From Asaia krungthepensis NRIC 0535 (lineage in GTDB: Bacteria; Pseudomonadota; Alphaproteobacteria; Acetobacterales; Acetobacteraceae): a stretch of DNA of 64,000 nt. The stretch's first letter is position 1. Every line of letters begins with the position of its first letter. Location: assembly GCF_025995175.1 (NCBI RefSeq), contig NZ_BAPV01000013.1, forward strand, positions 26,175 through 90,174, given 5' to 3'. Position numbers and translations under genes: made by a program. Of the stretch, positions 9,316 to 17,970 are shown one piece after another. Below the pieces are notes generated by a model. That model had not been told where the DNA came from. It was given only the letters and a program-made list of their open reading frames with translations, and did no database searches.

Positions 9316-9335
9316 GGGCGCTCCTCGAGACCGGA

Positions 9336-9680
9336 CTATTCCTCCGAGATCGGCTCGTCCATTAGGTATTCACGCTCTCTTTTCCTGACCAAAGGTAAGT
9401 GCCACATTACCACATAGGGGCCTGATCGCCCGTCATCTGACAACGTGACCTCTTCAAACGGCTTGGTGCATTTTTTGCACCGCAAACGGGCAGCGATGTC
9501 CTTGACCCTACAATGTGCGATATCGGGGCGCATTTCGAGCAAGAGTTTCACACCCGATACCGAAGAGGATCCGCAGGTACAGCGGGAATGCACCCATAGA
9601 CCCCAGTCTGCTGCCAGTCGCGCGGGCATCATGGCTAGTTTTTCGTCAAGTGCAGGGTGGCGAGGGATCATGGATGACAT
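9336..9680 (-). CDS. Hypothetical protein with a four-cysteine zinc-ribbon pattern
   Basis: This protein of about 114 aa carries CTCG and, about 30 residues on, CKKC, a spacing compatible with a zinc ribbon (anti-sigma/phage small-protein type). A longer frame can start at a TTG at 9716, but neither start has a good ribosome binding site; the ATG at 9680 is the conservative choice. It is oriented against the lysis genes near the right prophage end. Function unknown; possibly a host-takeover or cargo gene. Confidence 0.45.
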   Translation of the reverse strand: MSSMIPRHPALDEKLAMMPARLAADWGLWVHSRCTCGSSSVSGVKLLLEMRPDIAHCRVKDIAARLRCKKCTKPFEEVTLSDDGRSGPYVVMWHLPLVRKREREYLMDEPISEE

Positions 9681-9716
9681 AATTCGAACGAAACAGGAAC
9701 ATTCGAGCAGAGTCAA

Positions 9717-10015
9717 TGAAACTCGTCCAAAGTCTGCAAGTGTCAGATCGTTGGACGCTGAAGTCTGATTGAAGGGGTGATCACATCGTCACAGATAGCT
9801 TGCGGACTCCCATGGTAGCGCCGTGTTGCGCTCCATACTGATGAGCAAAAACTGAGATGTGCTGATGTCAGTTTGGGAAGATATGGGAAGGAAACATGCC
9901 ACCAAAGTCTGGCGGCGTTTATTTCCAGATGAGACCCCGGATCAAAAGCCGGACAGTATTTGGAGAAAGGTCTGAAAAATCATTATAAAACAATATGTTA
10001 ATCAGACACTTCACA
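9717..10015. other. Non-coding stretch at the right prophage end
   Basis: No convincing gene, RNA or strong dyad is seen here. Base composition becomes AT-rich towards 9980-10010, as is common beside phage attachment sites. Confidence 0.5.
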
Positions 10016-10063
10016 GGTTTTGTAAACCGAAGGTCGGGGGTTCAAATCCCTCACCCGGCACCA
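10016..10063 (+). other. 3' fragment of tRNA-Thr(TGU), probable prophage attR site
   Basis: The bases match the right part of a tRNA: anticodon loop TTTGTAA, the 3' side of the anticodon stem, variable loop AGGTC, T arm with TTCAAAT, acceptor strand ACCCGGC, discriminator A and encoded CCA. The matching 5' half (a GCCGGGT acceptor strand and D arm) is absent upstream, and the outer anticodon-stem pairs do not form. This is the usual scar left when a tyrosine-recombinase phage inserts into a tRNA 3' end; the intact tRNA should lie at the left prophage end. Confidence 0.75.
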
Positions 10064-10070
10064 TCGTAGC

Positions 10071-10835
10071 TCAGTGAAGCATGGGCAGTTTAGCCATCGC
10101 GGGCTTGGCATAGATATATCCCTGCTGCAGAGAGATCCCCATATCGGCCAAGATGCCTGCTTCTCCTGCGGTTTCGACACCTTCGCAGATTGGCTTGACG
10201 CCTAGTCCCTCAAGCATGGCGACTGTGTGGCGCATCATCACCTGTTTGACCGGTGTGGTGTCGATCGCGCGTGAGAGCTCCATGTCCAGTTTCACGAAGT
10301 CCGGCTGGAACCGCGCAAGAACATTGAGCCCCGCATAGCCAGCGCCGAAATCATCGATCGCGGTCTTGAAGCCGAGGCGGTCATAGGTCTGCAGGATATG
10401 CAGCAGATGCTCGGTATCCAGGGCCTCATTCTCGCAGAACTCGAACAGGATGTTCTCCGCCGGAAAGTTGGCGTTCGCCGCGGCCTCAAGCGTGGTGCCA
10501 ATGCAGGCATTGGGTTCATAGACCGCATTCGGCAGGAAATTGATCGACAGCAGGGCCCCTTGTTCCGCAATGCCCAACTCGGCGGCAAGGTTGATCGCAG
10601 TCACGCGGCATTTCTGGTCGAAGGCGTAGCGGTTTTCGGGGTTCACGCGCGAAAGAACCTGCTGCGCACCTGCACCATCCACCCCGCGCACCAGAGCCTC
10701 ATAGGCGAAGATGCGCTTCGTTGAGAGGTCGACAATCGGCTGAAAAGCCATAGTGATCGGAATGTCGAATCCGGCGCCATCGCGACAGCCCGAGCAGAGC
10801 TTGCGTTTTCCACGGGACCAGAACGGAGCAATCAT
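10071..10835 (-). CDS. EAL-domain cyclic-di-GMP phosphodiesterase
   Basis: This 254-aa stand-alone EAL protein hydrolyses c-di-GMP. Motifs in order are YEALVRG, SINFLPN, FEFCENE, IDDFGAGYAGL, PDFVKLD, CEGVET and QGYIYAKP. The metal-binding and catalytic residues (E of EALVRG, N, E, DD, K, E, Q) all appear present, so it is probably active. A short N-terminus with a CxxC pair (CSGC) could be redox- or metal-sensitive. It is the first chromosomal gene past the presumed attR and ends 8 bases from it. It is divergent from the GT61 gene, so motility/polysaccharide control is a reasonable but unproven link. Confidence 0.92.
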   Translation of the reverse strand: MIAPFWSRGKRKLCSGCRDGAGFDIPITMAFQPIVDLSTKRIFAYEALVRGVDGAGAQQVLSRVNPENRYAFDQKCRVTAINLAAELGIAEQGALLSINFLPNAVYEPNACIGTTLEAAANANFPAENILFEFCENEALDTEHLLHILQTYDRLGFKTAIDDFGAGYAGLNVLARFQPDFVKLDMELSRAIDTTPVKQVMMRHTVAMLEGLGVKPICEGVETAGEAGILADMGISLQQGYIYAKPAMAKLPMLH

Positions 10836-10916
10836 CGAGCCAACCCCCCATGCATCGAATTTGCGCCTTGCGGAACGCTGCCGAAGCTCACGAGTTGGTG
10901 AAAATTCGCGAAAAGA

Positions 10917-10935
10917 AACGAAAAAAATTTTCGTT
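10917..10935. promoter_or_regulatory. Inverted repeat between the EAL and GT61 genes
   Basis: AACGAAAA and TTTTCGTT form a perfect 8-bp inverted repeat with a 3-base spacer. It lies in the 269-base divergent region between the EAL gene (start 10835) and the GT61 gene (start 11105). It may be an operator; no regulator is identified. Confidence 0.3.
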
Positions 10936-11104
10936 CGGACAGGAAACGTGAATCTCTCCCTCGTAATCTGCCGGAAGAAAGGATCAAATGCCCATCGGAA
11001 ATCTCAATTCGAAGCCTGTCTATTGCTTTGCCGCTTGGAAACGGAAGAAAGTGATAATATCGCAAGATCTGTATTCATGACCGAAAATCAGCCTATAATC
11101 TATT

Positions 11105-12514
11105 ATGTTTATCGATTCTCGTTGTCCCGATTCCGGATTGAAAATATTCGATAGCGGTCCTGAAACAAGAATTCTGCATCAATGTCTCTATATTCCGCGC
11201 AGGGCGGAACATTATGACGAGAAATACGGCATCTATGATCGGTATGGGCGTCTTGTTCAGGAGGCAGGCCCCCGACGTGGATGGCCTACCCGACCTCTGG
11301 GTCAATCCCAGCATTGTTGTGTGACGCCCTCCAGCGCCTATCCGCTGGCTCCCGAGAAGAGCTATTTCTATGGCGGCAATATCACGAGCCATTTCGGTCA
11401 TTTTTTGACCGAGACGCTACCGCGCTACTGGTGTTACCGTGAACGCTATGACGGCATGAAAATCCTCGTTCATGCCGAAAAGACTCTCGAAATGCTTTTC
11501 GGTCTGGGGTGGTTGTCCGGATTTTTCGCCCTTCTGGACCTCACACGCGATGATTTCGTGGTGTTCGAACGACCTACCCTTCTGCATCAGTTGATCATCG
11601 CAGGCACGTCGTTCGAGGAAAACCATTTCGCCCATCATGCTTTTGCACGGTTCTGCAATGAGCTGGGTGAGAAGAGGGGAATCCGGATCGCCGGGGGCAG
11701 GCCTGTCTTTCTTTCCCGCGCGGCATATCCCAGCCAGATGCGCTCGATACGCGGTGAAAGAGCGATGATTCCTCTGCTCGAGCAGGAAGGTATTGCCATT
11801 GTTGAACCTGAAACCCTGAGCATTCCCGAGCAGATCGGTCTTTTCTCCGGTCAGCGTCCAACGCTCGGGTTTGTCGGCTCAGCATTTCATAACAGCATCT
11901 TCTGCGCCCGCCCGATCGGCGTTGCCCTGACCTGCGACGGTCTGGTCTCATCGAATTTCGTCCTCATGGACAGAGCCAACCATGCTCGGATCCGGTACCT
12001 GACCACGCCAGGTATTGTCAGTGAGCCCTCCGCTCCGGGGCAGCCTGCGCGCTACAGGATCGAAAACCCGCATCATGTGGTGCGTCATCTGCTTGAGGCT
12101 GTCCAGTCCCGGATCTGGACGCAGCAAGCACCCCCGGCTCCGCCTGCGTCGGTCGATGGGGCGAGCTTCCTGCTCAGGACCTTTCATGGAACCTGGATGA
12201 TGATTGATCGGCAATGGGGGGTCGTTGCGCATGGTGCCGGAGAGGGAGATCGTGCCATGAGACTGATCCTGCGTCTGGATCAGGAGGGCTGGGCGATCCT
12301 CACAACCCCAACCGGAGATTGCCTGACAATGGAGCCCCAGCAGCAGCAGGGCCCCATCCTGTCATATCGATATCGCCGCTTTCCGGACGGGACGATTGCA
12401 CTTCACAGCCACGATACGGAACGTTTTGTCTGTGCCACGCCCGATGGCGGGGTTCTGTGCGACCGGTCGACACCGTCGGACTGGGAGAAGCTGACCCTCA
12501 TCCCCCTCCCATGA
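11105..12514 (+). CDS. GT61-family glycosyltransferase with C-terminal beta-trefoil-like domain
   Basis: This 469-aa protein has an N-terminal/central GT61 (DUF563) type region. Recognisable segments are FGHFLTETLPRYWCY, PVFLSRAAYPSQMRSI and a late block around GFVGSAFHNSIFCARP. GT61 enzymes transfer sugars in capsule, LPS or exopolysaccharide synthesis. The last 120 residues (about 350-469) are a separate module. Its end, ERFVCATPDGGVLCDRSTPS-WEKL, resembles a fascin/ricin-type trefoil repeat that binds carbohydrate or actin in other proteins. No signal peptide is seen, so it should act in the cytosol. The start is the only practical ATG but has a weak ribosome binding site. Confidence 0.7.
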   Translation: MFIDSRCPDSGLKIFDSGPETRILHQCLYIPRRAEHYDEKYGIYDRYGRLVQEAGPRRGWPTRPLGQSQHCCVTPSSAYPLAPEKSYFYGGNITSHFGHFLTETLPRYWCYRERYDGMKILVHAEKTLEMLFGLGWLSGFFALLDLTRDDFVVFERPTLLHQLIIAGTSFEENHFAHHAFARFCNELGEKRGIRIAGGRPVFLSRAAYPSQMRSIRGERAMIPLLEQEGIAIVEPETLSIPEQIGLFSGQRPTLGFVGSAFHNSIFCARPIGVALTCDGLVSSNFVLMDRANHARIRYLTTPGIVSEPSAPGQPARYRIENPHHVVRHLLEAVQSRIWTQQAPPAPPASVDGASFLLRTFHGTWMMIDRQWGVVAHGAGEGDRAMRLILRLDQEGWAILTTPTGDCLTMEPQQQQGPILSYRYRRFPDGTIALHSHDTERFVCATPDGGVLCDRSTPSDWEKLTLIPLP

Positions 12515-12535
12515 TGTCAGCCGCCTCTGGATGGC

Positions 12536-13885
12536 TCAGTTCAGGACGTAAAACGCGCAGGCCGCCACAGTGATCGTGACAGGCAGGGTCAGAAGCCAGG
12601 CAAGCGCGATTTTGGCCAGCATGCGCATATTGATGCCTGACCCAGCCGCCACCATCGTACCGGCCACGCCCGAGGTGATGATATGCGTGGTCGAAACCGG
12701 CAGGCCCGTATAGCCAGCCGAGGCAATCAGTCCTGCGCCGACGAGTTCGGATGCCGCGCCCTGCGCCGGCGTGAGATGCTGCTTGCCAATGCCCTCACCC
12801 AGCGTTTTCACGATCCGCCGATACCCGACCATGGTTCCGATACCAAGGCACAATGCACTCAGGACACGCACCCAATAGGGAGCATATTCCACAGTCGGCC
12901 GAAGCGCCTTTGCCAGAGTGCCGCTCGTCTTCTTGTCCTGCCCCGAGGAAGCCGGATTGGCGCTGACATCGCGCAGCCCGGAGAGGATCTCATACACATC
13001 GCCGCGTATCTGCGCCGGTGTTGCCGGATTGGCGGGGGTGGCAAGCCTGTCTATGGAGGCGAGCGCATCGGGCTTGAAGCTGTAGCGGTCATATTGTGCG
13101 ATGAGCGGTTTCGCCTGCTGGGCGATCTGTGCCAGTGCCGCCCGGTCGGTCGGGTGATCCGGGTTCATCGCATAGCTTGCAGGCATCAGCCCGATAATCG
13201 TGAGCATGATCAGCCCGATGCTTTTCTGACCGTCATTGCTGCCATGAGAAAAGCTGACCGACGTGCAGGTCAGGATCAACAAGGCTCGTACAATCGGGTT
13301 CGGTGCTTCATCCGGCTTGGGAGGCGTGAACAAGGCAGGCATGCGCACCGCGAAGCGGATGATCAGATAGAGCAGACCCGCCAGGAAAAAGCCCAGAAGT
13401 GGCGAGAATGCCAGCGCGCGCAGGACTTTCCAGATCTGTCCCCAATCCACGCTGTGGCCCAGATCGCGTGCATGGAGGAAGGAATCCCCGATCGCGATTC
13501 CGATCAGCGCCCCGATCGTGCAATGCGACGAGGAGTTGGGAATGCCGAACCACCATGTGCACAGGTTCCACGCCAGCGCCGTGCCAAATAATGCGACCAG
13601 CATCGGTACAGCGGGGTTGCCGTTGGGTGGGGTCAGCACATCGGGCGGAAGCAGTTCTACCAGGGCATAGGCCACAGCAATACCCCCAAGCAGCACACCA
13701 AGCAGGTTCATCAGCCCTGACCAGATGACCGCCACGCGGGGTTTGAGGGAGTTCGTGTAGATCACCGTGGCAACCGCGTTCGCCGTGTCGTGAAAGCCAT
13801 TGGCGAATTCGAACACGCAGACGAGCAGAAAACAGATCGCCAGCATGATCAGCGACCCGGTGGATGAGGGAGCGAAATGGAGCAT
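12536..13885 (-). CDS. pit: Low-affinity inorganic phosphate transporter, PiT family
   Basis: This 449-aa integral membrane protein has about ten hydrophobic helices. It shows both PiT signature halves: GFHDTANAVATVIYT near the N-terminus with SSSHCTIGALIGIAIGD, and GLPVSTTHIITSGVAG near the C-terminus. A hydrophilic loop of about 100 residues splits the halves. It co-transports metal-phosphate with protons or sodium. It converges on the GT61 gene with a 21-base gap. Its promoter must lie in the repeat-rich region beyond 13885. Confidence 0.93.
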   Translation of the reverse strand: MLHFAPSSTGSLIMLAICFLLVCVFEFANGFHDTANAVATVIYTNSLKPRVAVIWSGLMNLLGVLLGGIAVAYALVELLPPDVLTPPNGNPAVPMLVALFGTALAWNLCTWWFGIPNSSSHCTIGALIGIAIGDSFLHARDLGHSVDWGQIWKVLRALAFSPLLGFFLAGLLYLIIRFAVRMPALFTPPKPDEAPNPIVRALLILTCTSVSFSHGSNDGQKSIGLIMLTIIGLMPASYAMNPDHPTDRAALAQIAQQAKPLIAQYDRYSFKPDALASIDRLATPANPATPAQIRGDVYEILSGLRDVSANPASSGQDKKTSGTLAKALRPTVEYAPYWVRVLSALCLGIGTMVGYRRIVKTLGEGIGKQHLTPAQGAASELVGAGLIASAGYTGLPVSTTHIITSGVAGTMVAAGSGINMRMLAKIALAWLLTLPVTITVAACAFYVLN

Positions 13886-14010
13886 CGGTCTGGCAGCCTT
13901 CGCAGCAGGGAGCCCCTAATCTCTGTCAGCCTTCATGTTTCGGAAAGAGTTTGACGCAGAGTTTCTCTGAAACTTCACGATTGCGGAAAGAAGCCTGCGC
14001 GGGTCGTCGC

Positions 14011-14262
14011 CCCGCATTGGCTGGCGTTGCGAGGATCCGGCGAGGGCCTCGCCAACCCCCAATCGCAGAAGAGTCGCCCCCGGAGACCCATGAGTCGGGA
14101 TGAAAGGGGCGCGCCCCTTTCCGGGGGGCGGGGGAGCGCCCCGCATTGGCTGGCGTTGCGAGGATCTGGCGAGGACCTCGCCAGATCCCCATCGGAGGGG
14201 AGTCGCTTATCCGGGCCCATGAACGGGGATGAAAGGGGCGCCCCTTGCCTTGGGGCAGCGCC
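14011..14262. repeat. Tandem 129-bp repeat, two copies, each with two palindromes
   Basis: The block CCCGCATTGGCTGGCGTTGC occurs at 14011 and 14140, a period of 129. In copy 2 the arms GGATCTGGCGAGG and CCTCGCCAGATCC (14162-14174, 14176-14188) pair perfectly around one base; copy 1 keeps only the inner 7 pairs. Each copy also has a GC palindrome: AAAGGGGCGCGCCCCTTT (14103-14120) and AAGGGGCGCCCCTT (14233-14246). It fills the gap between the pit promoter side and the 3' end of the sugar porter, and may also act as a terminator for genes on either strand. The whole gap 13886-14273 holds no gene. Confidence 0.8.
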
Positions 14263-14273
14263 CTGCGTGAGGC

Positions 14274-15689
14274 CTAGCGCCCGAGTTTACGCAGCTTTTC
14301 ACCCTTCATCAGGCGCTTTTCGATCACTTCGAGGGACATGCCCTTGGTTTCTGGCACGAAAGCGAAGGTGAGAACGATGAAGGAAGCGTTCAGCCCGGCG
14401 AAAAGCCAGAACGTGCCCGAGGTGCCGAAGGTATTCATGAGCGTCAGGAAGCTCGCACCCACCACCATGTTGGTAATCCAGTTGGTCAGGGTCGAGAGCG
14501 AGATTCCGAGATTACGGCCCTGCATGGGCTGGATTTCGGAGCAAAGAACCCACATGAGCGGCCCTGCGGACATAGCGAAGCCTGTGCAGAACAGCAGCAG
14601 AAGGAAGATGGCGATGAATTTCGACGTCTCGTTCGACATGTCGGTGTTCAGCAGGATGGCGAGAGCGCCCATGCCGAGTGCCATGACCGAAAAGCCGATA
14701 TACAGGATGGGCTTGCGGCCCCATTTATCGACGAGCCCGACCGCGATGAAGGTGGCGAGCATGTTCACGAGGCCGATAATGGCGGTGCACCACATCTGCG
14801 AGGTGGAGTCGAACCCGGCGCGCGAGAGAATCTTCGGCGCGTAATACATGATGATGTTGATACCCGCGAGTTGCTGCATGGCCTGAAGCATGATGCCAAG
14901 CGCAATAGAGCGGCGGAAATTCGAGTTCGTCTTGAACAGTTCGAAACCGTGCTGCTTGATCTCGAGCTGCTCGCGAATGGCCTTGATTTCCTTCGCAGCT
15001 TCGAGCGGGTCCTCACGCAGCGAAAGCAGCACTTCGCGGGCTTCCTTGTGGCGACCCTGCATGATCAGCCAACGCGGGCTGTAGGGCAGGAAGAGCACGC
15101 CGATCAGGAACAGACCGGCTGGAATGGCGGCGACACCGAACATCCAGCGCCAGTTGCCGCTATAAGAGAAATAGGTGTTGGACAAAAAGGCGAGGAAAAT
15201 GCCGACCGTCACCATGAGCTGATAGGTCGAGACCATGGCGCCGCGCGTGGCTTCGCTGGCGATTTCGGACAGATAGAGCGGTGCGGTAAAGGCCGAAATT
15301 CCCACGGCCAGTCCCATGACCACGCGAAATCCGATCATGGAGGGAATGGACCAGCTCAGCGCACAGCCGATAGAGCCGATGACGAAGATCGACGCGCCTG
15401 CAATGAGCGAGCGCTTGCGGCCGAGCGCATGAGACATCCAGCCCGCGGCAAGGGCGCCGACAGCGGCCCCTGCCATCATGGAGCTGACCACCCATTCCTG
15501 GGCGAAGGTCGAGGCATGGAATTGCTTGGCGAAGAAATCGAGCGCACCTGCAACGACGCCGATATCCAGACCGGACATCAGCCCCGCGAGGGCTGCCAGA
15601 ACGCCGATGACCAGAATCTTGAATTTTGTTGCATCGAAAACGGATGCCAGGCCGCTTTCTGAATTTCCGGCATCTGTGTCTATCGCCAT
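14274..15689 (-). CDS. Sugar:proton symporter, MFS sugar-porter family
   Basis: This 471-aa, 12-helix protein resembles GalP/AraE/XylE. Family motifs present are GRKRSL in the loop between helices 2 and 3, PYSPRWL at the end of helix 6, DKWGRKP in the second half, and PETKGMSLE after helix 12. It imports a hexose or pentose with a proton across the inner membrane; the substrate cannot be read from sequence. It starts 9 bases after the asparaginase gene stop and is probably co-transcribed with it. Confidence 0.9.
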   Translation of the reverse strand: MAIDTDAGNSESGLASVFDATKFKILVIGVLAALAGLMSGLDIGVVAGALDFFAKQFHASTFAQEWVVSSMMAGAAVGALAAGWMSHALGRKRSLIAGASIFVIGSIGCALSWSIPSMIGFRVVMGLAVGISAFTAPLYLSEIASEATRGAMVSTYQLMVTVGIFLAFLSNTYFSYSGNWRWMFGVAAIPAGLFLIGVLFLPYSPRWLIMQGRHKEAREVLLSLREDPLEAAKEIKAIREQLEIKQHGFELFKTNSNFRRSIALGIMLQAMQQLAGINIIMYYAPKILSRAGFDSTSQMWCTAIIGLVNMLATFIAVGLVDKWGRKPILYIGFSVMALGMGALAILLNTDMSNETSKFIAIFLLLLFCTGFAMSAGPLMWVLCSEIQPMQGRNLGISLSTLTNWITNMVVGASFLTLMNTFGTSGTFWLFAGLNASFIVLTFAFVPETKGMSLEVIEKRLMKGEKLRKLGR

Positions 15690-15698
15690 GGGTTCTTG

Positions 15699-16706
15699 TT
15701 ATCCTTTTCCGGCGGCACGAAGGGTGCCGACTTCACGTCCATTCCAGTTTTTCATCACCTGATGCGCCAATCCGGCCAGAACCTCTCGGTCCGTGTCATT
15801 CCAGAGCAACGCACCCAAATCGAGCAGAAGCGCGGCCAGGGCCACCTCTGCTGCACGGTTTGCGCCGTCATCGGTCTTGATCGCCACGCCCAGCCCGAGA
15901 TCGGGCAAGGACGCGACCATCACGCCTTCTGCACCCATCTTGCAGAAGATCCGGTTACCGAAATGCGCCATCAATGTCGTATCGAAACGTCCGCTCCCAG
16001 CCACCATGAAGGGGTCGGACGCGACTGCTGAACGCAGCCGGGCGGCTGCCGACGCATGGCCGGAAGAAAAATTTCTGCCGGTCCCGAAACGGGCAAATCC
16101 TGTTGCCAGAGCCGCGAGCGGGATGGCGTAGGTGGGCATCGAACAGCCATCGAGGCCGCGATTGGTCTCATTATGTGGGACGGAGGTTGCCATGACAAGC
16201 GCTTCGGTCACCTGACGCTGCGCCTCGTGGCCGGGGTCGATATAGCCTGCGGGGTCGAGAGACTGGTCGATGGAGAGGCAGATCAGGCCAGCATGCTTAC
16301 CCGAGCAGTTATTATGCAGGGCGGTGGGCTGCGCGCCTGTTGCAGCCAATGCATGAGCCGCCGCGTCATAGGTCGGCCAGTGCGCGCCGCATTCCAGACA
16401 GGTCAGTCCCTGCCCCGCCTTGGCCAGCATGGAGGCAGCCGTTTCGGCATGGCGTATCTCCCCACCGTGCGACGCGCAGGCGAGGGCGAGCTCGGCATCG
16501 GCGAGGCCGAGGCGATCGGCGGCGCCCGTCTCCACCAGAGGCAGAGCCAGAAGCGCCTTGACCGTGGAGCGGGGGAAGATGGGCTTGTCTATCGCGCCAA
16601 GCGCGCGCACCACGCGCCCCGTATCGTCCATGACAGCAATGCGTCCATGATGCAGGGACTCGACACGTCCGCCGCGTGTGACTTCGGCGAGGGCGATATC
16701 ATCCAT
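15699..16706 (-). CDS. L-asparaginase, Rhizobium etli AnsA (asparaginase II) family
   Basis: This 335-aa enzyme hydrolyses asparagine to aspartate and ammonia. It belongs to the serine/lysine family distinct from the E. coli type. The S-x-x-K pair is seen in FPRSTVKALLALP, and the metal/cysteine block in HNNCSGKHAGLICLS; both are characteristic. Length is normal. No signal peptide, so it is cytosolic. It is immediately followed on the same strand by a sugar porter. The exact substrate is inferred from the family. Confidence 0.85.
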   Translation of the reverse strand: MDDIALAEVTRGGRVESLHHGRIAVMDDTGRVVRALGAIDKPIFPRSTVKALLALPLVETGAADRLGLADAELALACASHGGEIRHAETAASMLAKAGQGLTCLECGAHWPTYDAAAHALAATGAQPTALHNNCSGKHAGLICLSIDQSLDPAGYIDPGHEAQRQVTEALVMATSVPHNETNRGLDGCSMPTYAIPLAALATGFARFGTGRNFSSGHASAAARLRSAVASDPFMVAGSGRFDTTLMAHFGNRIFCKMGAEGVMVASLPDLGLGVAIKTDDGANRAAEVALAALLLDLGALLWNDTDREVLAGLAHQVMKNWNGREVGTLRAAGKG

Positions 16707-16809
16707 GACTGGGTCCTTCGTTGGTGAGGGGGATTATTGAGTGCGCAGGAAGAAGCGCACGCGCGAAAAAGCGGAGCTCGATGAGAGTACGGGCCTGAAA
16801 GCCCCTGTC

Positions 16810-17367
16810 TCAACCGGATGGCGTCTGGCGGGAGAGGAGATAGCAGGCCACGCCGAGCCGCGCACTCATATCGGGATCGGCCTCGATCCAGGGGGCGAGA
16901 TCCGATTTGCGCGCCCGGAGTAACAGCGCGGGCGTTTCATGCGTGTCATCCGCCATGTCCTGCGACTGTGCTTCGAGAAGGGCGAAAACGCCCGAGCGCT
17001 CGGTCAGAAGGAGCGGCGCACGGGCATCCAGTCTCAATCCCTCCCGCATGAGTTCTTCTCCTTCATCATGGCCCACCAACAGATAGAGCCATGCATCGGT
17101 CGTGTCGGCTTCCGTGAAGGCGCGGTTCGACACGAGCAGAAGCGGTGCCTCCTCCGGATTCAGATGGGTGCGACGCTCGGGCGGGACATAGGTGAAGAGA
17201 TCGGCCTCCGGGCGATCTGGGCCGGAAGGCCCGGAGCGGGACACGGGCCGAGGGTTTTCCGACGCCCCCTGTCGCGCGCGCGGCTGGCGTGGCGGCTTGC
17301 CGGGTGGGGTGTGTACCGCACCGCCTTCAAGGGGGAGTTTATCCATCGGAGCCTTGGCGCGAGACAC
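16810..17367 (-). CDS. Hypothetical protein co-transcribed with zur
   Basis: This 185-aa protein starts 12 bases after the zur stop, so it is in the same transcript. The first 60 residues are proline/arginine-rich and probably disordered. The rest (LFTYVPPERRTHLNPEEAPLLLVSN onward) looks like an alpha/beta domain and ends with a predicted amphipathic helix. I recognise no family. A link to zinc homeostasis is suggested only by position. Confidence 0.65.
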   Translation of the reverse strand: MSRAKAPMDKLPLEGGAVHTPPGKPPRQPRARQGASENPRPVSRSGPSGPDRPEADLFTYVPPERRTHLNPEEAPLLLVSNRAFTEADTTDAWLYLLVGHDEGEELMREGLRLDARAPLLLTERSGVFALLEAQSQDMADDTHETPALLLRARKSDLAPWIEADPDMSARLGVACYLLSRQTPSG

Positions 17368-17379
17368 CCACCACCCGGC

Positions 17380-17880
17380 TCAGCCCTGCTGGCAGGCGGC
17401 GCAGAGCCCTTCGATCTCGACCGTGGATTGATGCGGCTTGAAGCCGATCTTGCGGGCGGCATCGGCAATGGCGTGGGTGATCTCGCTGTCCTCCACCTCA
17501 CTCACCGCTCCGCAGCCGCTACAGATCAGGAACTGCGCGCGATGGCCACAGCCATGCCCATGATGGCACTCCAGGCGATGCGCGCAGCCGATGAAGGCGC
17601 TCATGCGCTCGATGCGGTGAATAAGCCCCTGTGAAAGCAGGAAATCAATGGCACGATACACAGTGGGCGGCGCTGCATTGCGCTGATACTGGCGCAGATG
17701 GTCGAGAATGTCGTAGGCACCAACCGGCTTGCTGCTCTGGAGGATCAGACCGAGAACCAGACGGCGCGTTTCGGTCAGGCGGCTCGTGCGTGCTGTACAG
17801 AAAGCGGCAGCACGATCCAGAAGCGCCAGCGTATCGGGTGAGAACGGGTCCTGAACTGCCGTCGCCGTCGAAGTGAGCAT
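17380..17880 (-). CDS. zur: Zinc uptake regulator Zur (Fur family)
   Basis: This 166-aa Fur-type repressor has a winged helix in the first 85 residues (SRLTETRRLVLGLIL, APPTVYRAIDFLLSQGLIHRIE). A dimerisation/metal domain follows, with HRLECHHGHGCGHRAQFLICSGCG. The structural zinc site uses CSGC and the C-terminal CAAC. It represses zinc uptake genes when zinc is sufficient. It is divergent from znuA with a perfect palindrome in the 90-base gap, so it likely controls itself and znuACB. Confidence 0.93.
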   Translation of the reverse strand: MLTSTATAVQDPFSPDTLALLDRAAAFCTARTSRLTETRRLVLGLILQSSKPVGAYDILDHLRQYQRNAAPPTVYRAIDFLLSQGLIHRIERMSAFIGCAHRLECHHGHGCGHRAQFLICSGCGAVSEVEDSEITHAIADAARKIGFKPHQSTVEIEGLCAACQQG

Positions 17881-17943
17881 GGAGAAATTCCTTTTCCGGC
17901 TTGTCCTGACCAGAGTTCCACCTCTATATCGCGTATCTCAGTC

Positions 17944-17956
17944 GTTATAATATAAC
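17944..17956. promoter_or_regulatory. Zur box
   Basis: GTTATA-A-TATAAC is a perfect palindrome that matches the core of known proteobacterial Zur boxes (GTTATANNATAAC type). It lies 15 bases before the znuA start and 64 before zur, where it can block both promoters. Confidence 0.85.
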
Positions 17957-17970
17957 TAAAGGCGACTTTT

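Noticed and set aside
10016..10063. A complete tRNA-Thr gene
   Set aside because: No D arm or 5' acceptor strand exists upstream, and the anticodon stem is incomplete.
9998..10180. 60-codon minus-strand frame across the tRNA fragment
   Set aside because: It translates the tRNA remnant (VRDLNPRPS), a well-known false ORF type, and overlaps the EAL gene end.
14103..14120. Classical rho-independent terminator at the repeat palindromes
   Set aside because: The stems lack a real T tract, so I list them as repeats and only mention a possible terminating effect.
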